Source: Desulfobacteraceae bacterium
Lineage (GTDB): Bacteria > Desulfobacterota > Desulfobacteria > Desulfobacterales > RPRI01
Assembly (NCBI GenBank): GCA_011391695.1
Contig: JAABQB010000033.1
Location: forward strand, 1-34,177
Length of the DNA stretch: 34,177 bases
Direction: 5' to 3'
Under the pieces are notes generated by a model. That model was given only the letters and a program-made list of their open reading frames with translations, did no database searches and was not told where the DNA came from. Below are positions 7,963 to 16,299 of this stretch, one piece after another. A program made the position numbers and the translations under genes. Numbering within the stretch: position 1 is the stretch's first letter; each line of letters opens with the position of its first letter.

Positions 7963-9875
7963 TGAGAATCAGAGCTCTTTATATCAACTTCTTTATTGTT
8001 CTTGGAATTGATATCGCCCTGATACTTGCTTCAATATACGGAGCATATCTTCTCCGCTTTGAATTCTCAATTCCTTCCCAAAATCTTGCTTTGCTGTATA
8101 AAGCGCTTCCCGTAATAATACTAGTCAAAATAACATCCTTCTATTTTTTCGACCTCTATCGGGGTGTGTGGAGATATACAAGCATTGGGGATCTTTTTAA
8201 CATCATCAAAGCAGCCACCATAAGCAGCTTCCTGATCATATCCTTTATACTCTTCATGACAAGATTTGAAGGCTTTTCACGTTCCACTTTCGTAATCGAC
8301 TGGTGTTTCACTATTTTACTGATTACAGGGTATCGTGTGGCTATACGCCTGTATTACGAACAGTTAAGCGGTGAAGGTTCCTGGTCGGTTGCAATACGAA
8401 ATTTAATTGGTTTTTTGACCAGAAAACAATCTGAAGGGAAAAAGATACTTATTGTCGGGGCAGGGGATTGCGGGGAAAAAATCTGCAGAGAAATTATTAA
8501 TAATTACAAATTACAGCACAACATAGTCGGATTCATAGATGATGATCCTGAAAAGCTCGGAAAAAAAATCCATGGCATTCCTGTTCTCGGTTTTACCGGG
8601 GAGATAAAAAAAGTTTCACAGAAAACAAGAGCAGATGAAGTCCTTATTGCCGTTCCTTCGGCTACATCGAAGGAGATACGAAAAATCATCGATACATGTA
8701 AAGAAGGCGGAATTACATTCAAAATTATCCCTGGATACGGCGAACTTATCGACGGGAGAGTGACCGTCAATTCAATACGAGAAGTTGCTTACCGTGATTT
8801 GCTTGGCCGCGAAGTGATTAAACTGGATGCCGAAAGTATCGGAGGATATTTAAAAGGAAAGATAATTCTGATAACTGGAGCAGGAGGTTCAATTGGTTCT
8901 GAACTTTGCAGGCAGATATGCAGATTCAAACCCGAAAGCGTTATTTTATACGACAGGGCCGAAAGCCCCTTGTATGAAATCGAACTCGATATCCGGCATA
9001 GTTTTCCAGGCATAAGATGCACCGCTGTTCTTGCTGATGTGAGAGATACTGCAGAGCTGAATAAAACCTTTACTGCGAATAATCCTCATGTTGTTTTTCA
9101 TGCAGCAGCATACAAGCATGTTCCAATGCTGGAACTGCAACCTTGGAAAGCGATAGAAAACAACATCCATGGGACATTTAATATTGTTGAGGTCTCAAAA
9201 AAGCATAAGGTTGAACGTTTTGTTTTTGTTTCAACCGACAAGGCCGTCCGTCCGACGAATGTCATGGGCGCTTCAAAACGTGTGGCTGAAATGCTTGTGC
9301 AGAGTCAGAACGGATGCGGCTTGTCAAATACCCGTTTCATGATTGTGCGGTTTGGCAATGTAATTGGAAGCGTAGGCAGCGTGGTTCCACTGTTTAAAAA
9401 GCAGATAGAAAAGGGAGGGCCGGTGACCGTAACGCATCCTGATGTAACAAGGTATTTCATGACCATTCCCGAAGCATGCCAGCTTATTCTCCAGACAGGC
9501 GCAATGGGGATTGGCGGTGAGATATTTCTTCTTGACATGGGTACCCCGATTAAAATTGTTGATATGGCAAGAGACCTTATCAGATTATCCGGATTCGTAC
9601 CCGATGAAGATATTAAAATTGAATACATCGGATTGAGGCCGGGTGAAAAACTTTATGAAGAACTTATAACGAAAGGTGAGGGAATAGTTCCAACGAGCCA
9701 TGAAAAAATAATGACATTGAAGGGACTGGACTGCAGTTTGGATATTCTGAACGGCAATATAGAAGAATTAGACAGACTATCAAAAGACCAGGATCATAAT
9801 AAAATTAAACAGATGCTGAAAAAAATTGTCCCGGAATATATGCCGGCCGCCTCCGGCGGAGTGAATGGTGAATAG
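7962..9875 (+). CDS. Membrane-bound UDP-sugar 4,6-dehydratase, WbpM/PglF/CapD type
   Basis: A protein of 637 residues from the GTG at 7962, which overlaps the previous stop (TAGTG) and follows AAGAGGA by 8 bases. An ATG at 7935 is in frame but would overlap the upstream gene more. The order is about four transmembrane helices (about 5-130), a first Rossmann domain (GAGDCG, about 166-171) and an extended SDR domain with GAGGSIG (about 306-312). The active site reads STDK and then MGASK, so the usual Tyr of YxxxK is Met (about 435) before Lys439, as in WbpM and PglF. Such enzymes convert UDP-GlcNAc to a 4-keto-6-deoxy sugar, the precursor of QuiNAc, FucNAc or bacillosamine. No aminotransferase or acetyltransferase follows here. 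Confidence 0.92.
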   Translation: MRIRALYINFFIVLGIDIALILASIYGAYLLRFEFSIPSQNLALLYKALPVIILVKITSFYFFDLYRGVWRYTSIGDLFNIIKAATISSFLIISFILFMTRFEGFSRSTFVIDWCFTILLITGYRVAIRLYYEQLSGEGSWSVAIRNLIGFLTRKQSEGKKILIVGAGDCGEKICREIINNYKLQHNIVGFIDDDPEKLGKKIHGIPVLGFTGEIKKVSQKTRADEVLIAVPSATSKEIRKIIDTCKEGGITFKIIPGYGELIDGRVTVNSIREVAYRDLLGREVIKLDAESIGGYLKGKIILITGAGGSIGSELCRQICRFKPESVILYDRAESPLYEIELDIRHSFPGIRCTAVLADVRDTAELNKTFTANNPHVVFHAAAYKHVPMLELQPWKAIENNIHGTFNIVEVSKKHKVERFVFVSTDKAVRPTNVMGASKRVAEMLVQSQNGCGLSNTRFMIVRFGNVIGSVGSVVPLFKKQIEKGGPVTVTHPDVTRYFMTIPEACQLILQTGAMGIGGEIFLLDMGTPIKIVDMARDLIRLSGFVPDEDIKIEYIGLRPGEKLYEELITKGEGIVPTSHEKIMTLKGLDCSLDILNGNIEELDRLSKDQDHNKIKQMLKKIVPEYMPAASGGVNGE

Positions 9876-9916
9876 TGAATAGAAAAGGGGGCAAGGGTTC
9901 AAGGATTCGAGTGAGG
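9862..9916. repeat. Short tandem 'TGAATAG' units plus dispersed repeat of the TTCAAGGATTCGAG family
   Basis: Three 7-base units (TGAATGG, TGAATAG, TGAATAG) lie at 9862-9882, overlapping the end of the dehydratase gene. A G-rich stretch and TTCAAGGATTCGAGTGAGG follow, just before the ATG at 9919. The TTCAAGGATTCGAG motif recurs in variant form at 18816-18852, 31309-31344 and, on the other strand, 32550-32619. The copy here also supplies the GAGG that would serve as ribosome site of the next gene. Confidence 0.65.
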
Positions 9917-9918
9917 AA

Positions 9919-11106
9919 ATGAGAAATATATCAGGGAAAATAGAAGAGCTTTTAAATAAAGGGGTTGTCATTCCTGATCCGCGCAATATTTATATCGGTG
10001 ATGAGGTTGACACAGGCAGAATTTCAGGAAACGGGGTGATAATATACCCGGGCTGCAAAATATACGGAAGCTCTGTTCTTATTCTTGATAGGGTGAAAAT
10101 AGGATATGAAGGCCCTGTCACACTTGAAAATTGCCAGTTAGGACCTGATGTGAATTTAAAAGGGGGATTTTTCAAGGAAGCTGTTTTTCTCAAAGGCGCG
10201 AGTCTGGGCTCCGGTTCCCATGTGAGAGAAGGAACAATTCTTGAAGAAGAGACAGGCATTGCCCATACAGTTGGTTTGAAGCAGACGATACTTTTCCCCT
10301 ACGTGACGCTCGGAAGCCTAATAAATTTTTGTGATTGCTTCATGTCGGGCGGAAGCAGCAGCAAAGATCACAGTGAAGTAGGGAGTTCTTATATCCATTT
10401 TAATTATACTCCAAGCCAGGACAAAGCTACGCCCTCTCTTATAGGAGATGTTCCGAAAGGAGTGATGTTGAAAGAAAAACCGATATTCCTGGGAGGGCAG
10501 GGGGGGCTTGTAGGTCCATGCAGGCTTGCTTTCGGAACAACTATTGCAGCAGGCACAATCTGCAGAAAAGACGAACTCCGCCCCGGACGTTTAATATTCG
10601 GAGGTCCGGCGAAGAGCGGTAACATGCCTTTTACACCTGGTGATAACAGAAATATCAAAAGAATTATGACCAATAACATCGTTTATATTTCAAATCTCAC
10701 GACGCTGATGCACTGGTATTCTCACGTCCGGTCACAATTTATATCGGCTGAATTTCCTGAAGCTCTTCTGAAAGGCCTGAAAGATAAACTTGATTCGGCT
10801 ATTGCTGAACGGATGATAAGATTGAAGGAATTTTGTGAAAAAAATGAAGAAATCGGTGCCGCAATAAAAAAATGGTCTGAGTTTGAAAACTGCTTTAAAT
10901 CAAGCGTAGGCACAGAAGATAGTGTTCCTTTTCGTGATAATTTTCTTGAAATAATCGCTTCAGACATTATGGAATATGGGAAGGATTATTTGACGATAAT
11001 AAAATATCTGAAAGACGAAGAGAGCAATAAAGGAACAAAGTGGCTTCAGGGAATAGTTGATGCCAAAACATCCGAAGCGACAAGAATTCTGGTTTCCGGT
11101 TTGTAG
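9919..11106 (+). CDS. Left-handed beta-helix protein, pyrophosphorylase-like (GlmU/LbH type)
   Basis: A 395-residue protein. After a short start, residues about 15-235 show hexapeptide-like turns (IYPGCKIYGSS, VKIGYEGPVTLENCQLGPDV, VREGTIL, GPCRLAFGTTIAAGTICRKD) of a left-handed parallel beta-helix. The GGSSSKDHSEVGSSYIHFNY stretch resembles proteins annotated as UDP-GlcNAc pyrophosphorylase-related in deltaproteobacteria. No N-terminal nucleotidyltransferase (GXGTRM) domain is present. The last 160 residues look helical and may be a separate module. The start ATG follows GAGTGAGGAA, which is part of a dispersed repeat. A role in nucleotide-sugar or envelope metabolism is inferred. Enzyme activity is not shown. 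Confidence 0.7.
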   Translation: MRNISGKIEELLNKGVVIPDPRNIYIGDEVDTGRISGNGVIIYPGCKIYGSSVLILDRVKIGYEGPVTLENCQLGPDVNLKGGFFKEAVFLKGASLGSGSHVREGTILEEETGIAHTVGLKQTILFPYVTLGSLINFCDCFMSGGSSSKDHSEVGSSYIHFNYTPSQDKATPSLIGDVPKGVMLKEKPIFLGGQGGLVGPCRLAFGTTIAAGTICRKDELRPGRLIFGGPAKSGNMPFTPGDNRNIKRIMTNNIVYISNLTTLMHWYSHVRSQFISAEFPEALLKGLKDKLDSAIAERMIRLKEFCEKNEEIGAAIKKWSEFENCFKSSVGTEDSVPFRDNFLEIIASDIMEYGKDYLTIIKYLKDEESNKGTKWLQGIVDAKTSEATRILVSGL

Positions 11107-11163
11107 TTTCTGGTTTTATTAATCATCGCCTTACTTGTTTTTGTTAAAAACTTATTTTATCTT

Positions 11164-11181
11164 CGATGTACGATGTACGAT
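11164..11181. repeat. Tandem CGATGTA repeat between convergent genes
   Basis: Two exact copies of CGATGTA and a third partial CGAT lie in the 91-base gap between the convergent beta-helix gene and larB. Similar GTACGATGTACGAT-type sequences are scattered in genomes of this group, though only one copy is seen here. A terminator could also sit in this gap: GTTTTTGTTAAAAAC, just upstream, forms a short AT-rich hairpin. Confidence 0.5.
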
Positions 11182-11197
11182 CTTCTATTTACGGATT

Positions 11198-11968
11198 TTA
11201 AATTCTGTTTATAATTGAAGCCATATACCCCGCCCCAAACCCGTTATCAATATTCACGACAGCGACATTTGAACTGCAACTGTTAAGCATTGCAAAAAGC
11301 GCTGTCAGCCCGCCAAAACTGACTCCATAGCCTATACTCGTGGGAACGGCAATCACAGGTCGGCTTACCATCCCTGCCACAACACTCGGAAGCGCACCCT
11401 CCATACCGGCGACAACAATTAGAACGGAAGCGTCGTCGATCATTTTCCTGTGATCAAACAGCCTGTGAATACCCGCAACTCCAACATCAAAAACGGAATC
11501 GACTTCGTTTCCCATCGCCTGTGCCGTGATATATGCCTCCTTTGCAACGGGAATATCAGATGTGCCGGCTGAAAGCACAAGTATCTTTCCACGTCCTTTG
11601 ATGAGAATATCTTTCTTCTTCCTGACGATCATCCTTGCATCATTGTAATACACAGCCTCGGGAAATCCTGAAAGCACCTCTTCGGCTTTTGCTTCATCAA
11701 CTCGTGTAACAAGAATGATCTCCTCTTGTACTGCCATTTTCCCCATTATCCCTGCAATCTGCCCAGCGGTTTTACCCTCGCCGAATATGACTTCCGGAAA
11801 CCCTTTCCGGAGCGAACGGTTATGATCTATGTGGGCATAATCGATATCCTCGATATGCATATGCGTGAGTGTATTTAAGGCATCTTCAACGGAAGCTCTG
11901 CCAGTTGAAACACTTTTAAGAATATTTTCAAGGTATCCTTTATCCATGATATTTGAGATCCTGTTCAA
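11198..11968 (-). CDS. larB: LarB, nickel-pincer cofactor biosynthesis carboxylase/hydrolase
   Basis: A 256-residue protein related to PurE (AIR carboxylase fold) and matching the LarB pattern: SAGTSDIPVAKEAYITAQAMGNEV in the middle, then VAGMEGALPSVVAGMVSRPVIAVPTSIGYGVSFGGLTAL and the C-terminal LNSCSSNVAVVNIDNGFGAGY. Cys231 lies in the conserved LNSC segment. LarB carboxylates and cleaves nicotinate adenine dinucleotide to give the pyridinium precursor of the nickel-pincer cofactor of lactate racemase-like enzymes. It lies 66 bases downstream of guaA on the same strand. LarC, LarE and LarA are not in the window, so the pathway is incomplete here. The start is the first in-frame Met; Met8 is a possible alternative. 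Confidence 0.9.
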   Translation of the reverse strand: MNRISNIMDKGYLENILKSVSTGRASVEDALNTLTHMHIEDIDYAHIDHNRSLRKGFPEVIFGEGKTAGQIAGIMGKMAVQEEIILVTRVDEAKAEEVLSGFPEAVYYNDARMIVRKKKDILIKGRGKILVLSAGTSDIPVAKEAYITAQAMGNEVDSVFDVGVAGIHRLFDHRKMIDDASVLIVVAGMEGALPSVVAGMVSRPVIAVPTSIGYGVSFGGLTALFAMLNSCSSNVAVVNIDNGFGAGYMASIINRI

Positions 11969-12034
11969 CGATTTTTCCGGGCTTTTAAGCCGCTACTTTT
12001 TAAAAAACTGGTCCAGTGTCCTATATTTTTTAAT

Positions 12035-13564
12035 CTATTCCCATTCAATGGTTGCCGGAGGTTTAGAGCTTATATCATAGACAACCCTGTTTACACCTTC
12101 TACTTCATTGATAATTCTGTTCGATATCTTTCCCAGCAGCGAATGAGGCAATTTCGCCCAGTCGGCGGTCATCGCATCTTTGCTCGTAACCGCCCTTATC
12201 GCAACAATATTTTCATAGGTGCGCTGATCGCCCATTATTCCCACGCTCTTTAGAGGAAGCAGAATCGAAAAAGACTGCCACAGTTTCCTGTAGAGGCCTG
12301 CATTTTTAATTTCTGTAATCAGAATGTCGTCAACCTCCCGGAGGATGGAAAGCCTTCGTTTTGTGATTTCTCCGATTATTCTTATGGCAAGGCCCGGTCC
12401 AGGGAAAGGCTGCCTCCATATCATCTCGTCATGCAGCCCGATTGCTTTGCCGAGGCGGCGCACTTCATCCTTGAACAGGTATTTTAAGGGTTCGACCAGT
12501 TTCAGTTTCATCTTTTTGGGAAGACCGCCTACATTATGATGGGATTTTATCACGGCAGTGGGACCGCCAAAGGCCGATCTCGATTCGATTACATCAGGAT
12601 AAAGAGTGCCCTGTGCCAGGAATTTTACACCCTTTATCTTTTGTGCTTCAGATTCAAAAACATCCATGAATATTTTCCCGATTATCTTGCGCTTCTTCTC
12701 TGGATCGGCTACTCCGGCAAGCTCTTTTAAAAACCTGTTTCCGGCATTGACGAACCTGATATTGATATTGAGGTTCCGAGTAAGAGTCTTTTTAAGCTTT
12801 TCCATTTCGTTTTTTCTGAGCAGGCCGTTGTCGACAAAAATACAGGTGAGACGCCTTCCTATGGCTTTATGAATCAGCATTGCGGTTACAGACGAATCGA
12901 CTCCTCCACTCAGTCCTAAAATTACCTTTTTATCACCGACCGTTTCCCTGATTTCATTTATCGCTTTTTTTGCAAATGATTTCATCGTCCATGAGTGACT
13001 ACATCCGCATATATCAAAAAGAAAATTCTTAAGCATTTTCTTTCCCATCGGAGTATGCTCCACTTCGGGATGAAACTGCAGTCCGTAAAGTTTTTTGCTG
13101 CCGTTGACAATGGCGGCTATTTCGGTGTTTTCTGTTGAAGCGGTGACGGTAAAGCCTTCCGGTAATTTATTTATGGAATCGCCATGGCTCATCCAGCATT
13201 TGGTTGCTCTGCCGGTATCTTTGAGAACGTGTTCCTGCCTTTTTATGCGAAGCTCTGCAAAACCGTATTCCCGTTTTCCGGCTCTTTCAACACTTCCTCC
13301 AAGTGAATGCACCATGAATTGCATTCCATAGCAGATTCCGAGGATCGGAATTCCAAGATTAAATATCTCTTTATCTATCTTGGGGCTGTTTTTTTCATAA
13401 ATACTTGACGGTCCGCCGGATAATATTATTCCTTCAGGTGAAAGATTTCTTATTTCAACAGCATTAATTGTAGGAGGCTCGATCATGCAATAAACGCGGT
13501 TTTCACGTACCCGTCTTGCTATAAGCTGATTATACTGGGATCCAAAGTCTATTATCAGTATCAT
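12035..13564 (-). CDS. guaA: GMP synthase (glutamine-hydrolysing)
   Basis: A full-length 509-residue GuaA. The glutamine amidotransferase triad is Cys78 in GICYGMQFM with His165 and Glu167 in LQFHPEVEH. The ATP-pyrophosphatase P-loop is [10 protein letters not shown] (about 216-225). The C-terminal dimerisation domain ends in the usual [18 protein letters not shown]. It converts XMP, ATP and glutamine to GMP. AAAGGA precedes the ATG at good distance, and a TATAAT-like -10 lies about 20 bases further up. The gene is divergent from the TrpF-like gene, and larB follows on the same strand. Confidence 0.97.
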   Translation of the reverse strand: MILIIDFGSQYNQLIARRVRENRVYCMIEPPTINAVEIRNLSPEGIILSGGPSSIYEKNSPKIDKEIFNLGIPILGICYGMQFMVHSLGGSVERAGKREYGFAELRIKRQEHVLKDTGRATKCWMSHGDSINKLPEGFTVTASTENTEIAAIVNGSKKLYGLQFHPEVEHTPMGKKMLKNFLFDICGCSHSWTMKSFAKKAINEIRETVGDKKVILGLSGGVDSSVTAMLIHKAIGRRLTCIFVDNGLLRKNEMEKLKKTLTRNLNINIRFVNAGNRFLKELAGVADPEKKRKIIGKIFMDVFESEAQKIKGVKFLAQGTLYPDVIESRSAFGGPTAVIKSHHNVGGLPKKMKLKLVEPLKYLFKDEVRRLGKAIGLHDEMIWRQPFPGPGLAIRIIGEITKRRLSILREVDDILITEIKNAGLYRKLWQSFSILLPLKSVGIMGDQRTYENIVAIRAVTSKDAMTADWAKLPHSLLGKISNRIINEVEGVNRVVYDISSKPPATIEWE

Positions 13565-13583
13565 GTAAATCCTTTAATATTAA

Positions 13584-13589
13584 ATTATA
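13584..13589 (-). promoter_or_regulatory. Candidate -10 element for guaA
   Basis: On the - strand this is a perfect TATAAT, 19 bases before the guaA ATG, leaving a short leader that holds the AAAGGA ribosome site. Only a weak -35 (TTCAAT or TCAATA, three of six consensus bases) is present 17-18 bases upstream. The surrounding 71-base gap between guaA and the divergent gene is very AT-rich, so a chance match is possible. Confidence 0.35.
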
Positions 13590-13635
13590 AAATTAATTTG
13601 TCTGATATTGAAGAATATGTTAGACACGGCACAAA

Positions 13636-14466
13636 ATGTCAACTTTATTTTATAACAAAATAATAATTCAGATTTATGAAATCCAAACACCTCACGAAGC
13701 GGAAGAGATTATAGAAGCCGGAGTCGATCACATCGGGAGTGTTCTGACTCTGGAAGGAACTTTGAAGCAGCCACTGCTTAAAAAAACAATCGATGTTGTG
13801 AGAGGATCGACTTCAAAAAGTTCTCTGATACCTCTTTTTTCAGATATCGACTCCATTTTACATGCCCTGGATTTTTATAAACCGGATATTGTGCATTTTT
13901 GTGAGGATCTATATAGATATAAAGACAGCCGCTTTGATTTGAATTTCCTGATTGATTTGCAGGAGAATGTTAAAAAAAGATTTCCCGAGATACTCATAAT
14001 GAGATCAATTCCGATTCCACAGCCCGGAATTGCTGAACTTATTTCTTCAATTGAACTTGCAAAAGCATTTGAACATGTAAGCGATTTTTTTCTGACAGAT
14101 ACGTTTATATTGAACAATTCAGGCCCGATTCCGGATGATCAGCCGGTAAACGGATTCGTCGGAATCACAGGTCTCACATGCAATTGGGATATTGCAAGAA
14201 AACTTGTTGATTCGACCGATATACCTGTGATACTTGCAGGCGGACTTTCACCGGATAATGTTTTTGACGGGATTATAAAGGTAAAGCCTGCAGGAGTCGA
14301 CAGTTGCACGCATACAAATGCCCGTGATATGAAGGGCAACCCTGTCAGATTTAAAAAAAACATGGCCAGGGTGAAACGGTTCGTTGAAGAATCTAATAGA
14401 GCGCAAACAAAAACGGGTGATACAAACAGTCAGGGAGGAAAGCAGGCAGATGTACGAAAGCGGTAA
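13636..14466 (+). CDS. TrpF-like TIM-barrel protein lacking the catalytic Cys
   Basis: A 276-residue protein similar in layout to phosphoribosylanthranilate isomerase (TrpF). The likely equivalents are IQIYEIQT (11-18) for the KICGIT strand, FFLTDT (151-156) for the strand carrying the catalytic Asp (Asp155 kept), GITGLTCNWD (176-185) for the GGTGxxFDW phosphate loop, AGGLSPDNV (201-209) and GVDSCTHTN (220-228). The catalytic Cys of TrpF is replaced by Tyr14, so normal isomerase activity is doubtful. No trp gene is nearby. The last 17 bases overlap efp. The barrel is confident; the reaction is unknown. Confidence 0.7.
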   Translation: MSTLFYNKIIIQIYEIQTPHEAEEIIEAGVDHIGSVLTLEGTLKQPLLKKTIDVVRGSTSKSSLIPLFSDIDSILHALDFYKPDIVHFCEDLYRYKDSRFDLNFLIDLQENVKKRFPEILIMRSIPIPQPGIAELISSIELAKAFEHVSDFFLTDTFILNNSGPIPDDQPVNGFVGITGLTCNWDIARKLVDSTDIPVILAGGLSPDNVFDGIIKVKPAGVDSCTHTNARDMKGNPVRFKKNMARVKRFVEESNRAQTKTGDTNSQGGKQADVRKR

Positions 14467-15013
14467 TCTGAAAAAGGGACTTAAAATAGAGATAGATGGC
14501 GATCCATACGTTATAATTCAGTTTGATTTTGTGAAACCTGGAAAAGGGCAGGCACTGTACAAGTGCAAGCTAAAGAATATGGTGACAGGCGCTCAATTTG
14601 AAAGAACATTCAGGTCTGGTGATAAATTTAACGAGGCCAATCTTGAAGAGCACCAGATGGAATATTTATATTCGGACAGGAACGGTTACTGCTTTATGAA
14701 TACATCTTCCTACGTGCAGGAATTTCTTATGGGTGACCAGGTTGGAGATGCAAAAAATTTTTTAAAGGAAAATACCGTATGCAATGTTCTTTTTTTTGGA
14801 GAAAAAGCTATTGGCCTTTCTCTTCCCAATTTTGTCAATCTCAAGATAATTAAAGCGGACCCATGGGCAAAAGGAGATACGGCTGCAGGCAGCACCAAAC
14901 CGGCAACTCTTGAAACAGGATATGTTGTTCAGGTACCCCCTTTTGTTGAAGAAGGCGAACTTGTGCGGATTGATACAAGAACCTGGCAATATGTTGAACG
15001 TGTTAAGAAATAA
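14450..15013 (+). CDS. efp: Translation elongation factor P
   Basis: EF-P of 187 residues, starting at the ATG at 14450, which follows GGGAGGAA. A longer frame from 14384 exists but would add 22 residues not seen in the family and overlap the TrpF-like gene more. The N-terminal KOW-like domain has GLKIEIDGDPYVII and the loop FVKPGKGQALYK, with Lys32 at the tip equivalent to the E. coli Lys34 that is beta-lysylated. The OB domains end in GYVVQVPPFVEEGELVRIDTRTWQYVERVKK. It relieves ribosome stalling at polyproline. No EpmA or EpmB homologue is in the window, so whether Lys32 is modified cannot be told. Confidence 0.96.
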   Translation: MYESGNLKKGLKIEIDGDPYVIIQFDFVKPGKGQALYKCKLKNMVTGAQFERTFRSGDKFNEANLEEHQMEYLYSDRNGYCFMNTSSYVQEFLMGDQVGDAKNFLKENTVCNVLFFGEKAIGLSLPNFVNLKIIKADPWAKGDTAAGSTKPATLETGYVVQVPPFVEEGELVRIDTRTWQYVERVKK

Positions 15014-15017
15014 TGGA

Positions 15018-15054
15018 CTCGGAAAACAAATAGTGATGGTTATTTTGTTTCGAG
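15018..15054. terminator. Possible bidirectional terminator between efp and the corC-like gene
   Basis: CTCG at 15018-15021 pairs with CGAG at 15051-15054, and AAACAAA pairs with TTTGTTT after a two-base bulge, giving an AT-rich stem with a roughly 12-base loop. It sits in the 26-base convergent gap and runs into the last codons of the corC-like gene. AT-rich arms would give U-rich tails in both directions. The match is imperfect. Confidence 0.4.
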
Positions 15055-16299
15055 TGTTTCTACAATGATGGTATGAATCGATTTTTTGCCTGATGACCGG
15101 ATGGTAAATCTTATATTATCAAACAATAACGACTCGCCTTTTCTTGGAATTTTACCTAGTTGTTTGAGCAGGAAACCGCCTATGGTTTCATAATCCTCCT
15201 TGGGAATGCTTAAATTCATTATTTCATTTGCATGCTCTATTTCCATCCTGGCATTTACAAGAAACCTGTTTTCACCCAGTCTGACAAACTGCTTTGTGTC
15301 ATCGTCATACTCATCGTTGATCTCACCAAGAACTTCCTCAAGGATATCCTCTATAGTTATGATTCCGACTGTGCCACCATACTCATCGAGAGCTATTGCA
15401 ATGGAATTTTTTGTTTTCTGAAGCATTACCAGAAGGTCATGGGCTTTTTTTGATTCCGGAACAAAAGGGACTTCACGTATAAACGGACCGATAGGGGCAT
15501 TTTCATCGGTAATATGAATCAGATCGAAAGGATTGATGATTCCAACCAGGTTGTCAATTCTGCCCTTATATACGGGAAGTCTTGAATAATCTGTGCTGTT
15601 AAAAGTTTTTATAGCCTTTCCGACGGTTGATTTGTATGAAATTGCGGTTACATCAACAAGAGGAACCATGACATCCGAAACATTCGATTCAAAAAGCTGG
15701 AAAACCCTGCGTATAAGGTTTTTCTCTCCTGTTTCAAGATCACTTCCATCTCCATCGATTGAAAGGGCAAGCTCCAACTCTTTCTTTGAAATATAGAAAT
15801 TCCGTTTAAGAGTCTCTTTTCCGATCAGTTTGTAAAATGCCCTGCTGCTCCAAAAAACAAGATATGTTACCGGCAAAATAATTATGGAAACATATATAAA
15901 AAGAGATGCGATTTTAAGGGCTATCTCGTCTGCTTTCTGCTGAAAAATAGTTCTGGGCAGGATCTCCCCAAATATCAGCAGAACCGGAGTTATAATAAGA
16001 ATTGTAAACAGTTCGCTGTTATGCCGGAATACTTTATGCCGGAATACTCCATTAAGCCATACCGCCGCAAATATGGATGCAATGATTACAAACATATTCG
16101 TGCCGGTACTTGTTGTCGCAAGTGACCATTCGGGTTTTTCGATGAGTTTTAAGAAACGTGCAGCCCCCTTATGCCCCCGCTTTGCAGCCTGTTTCAGTTT
16201 TATCCTGTTGGAAGAGAGAATCACCATCTCGGATCCCGAAAAGAATCCCTGAAATAAAATACATGAAGCTATAACAATAATATAAATAAAGGTATTCAC
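15040..16299 (-). CDS. CorC/HlyC family membrane protein with DUF21, CBS pair and C-terminal domain
   Basis: A 419-residue protein with the complete family layout: an N-terminal DUF21/CNNM membrane region of about four hydrophobic segments (about 1-150, starting FFSGSEMVILSSNRIKLKQA), two CBS domains (about 200-330, with VSDVMVPLVDVTAIS and GTVGIITIEDILEEVLGEI), then the CorC_HlyC domain (about 345-419, with FLVNARMEIEHANEIM and IGGFLLKQLGKIPRKG). Relatives are linked to magnesium and cobalt efflux or tolerance; older names include hemolysin. Its ATG overlaps the stop of the upstream paralogue by 4 bases, so they are probably made together. The transported ion is not shown by sequence. Confidence 0.88.
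   Translation of the reverse strand: MNTFIYIIVIASCILFQGFFSGSEMVILSSNRIKLKQAAKRGHKGAARFLKLIEKPEWSLATTSTGTNMFVIIASIFAAVWLNGVFRHKVFRHNSELFTILIITPVLLIFGEILPRTIFQQKADEIALKIASLFIYVSIIILPVTYLVFWSSRAFYKLIGKETLKRNFYISKKELELALSIDGDGSDLETGEKNLIRRVFQLFESNVSDVMVPLVDVTAISYKSTVGKAIKTFNSTDYSRLPVYKGRIDNLVGIINPFDLIHITDENAPIGPFIREVPFVPESKKAHDLLVMLQKTKNSIAIALDEYGGTVGIITIEDILEEVLGEINDEYDDDTKQFVRLGENRFLVNARMEIEHANEIMNLSIPKEDYETIGGFLLKQLGKIPRKGESLLFDNIRFTIRSSGKKSIHTIIVETLETK

Noticed and set aside
9840-9920. CRISPR-like array from the short tandem units
   Set aside because: The units are 7 bases long with no spacers of even length, and no cas gene is nearby.
14384-14449. Longer EF-P start
   Set aside because: It would add 22 residues absent from the EF-P family, and the GGGAGGAA site lies just before the ATG at 14450.
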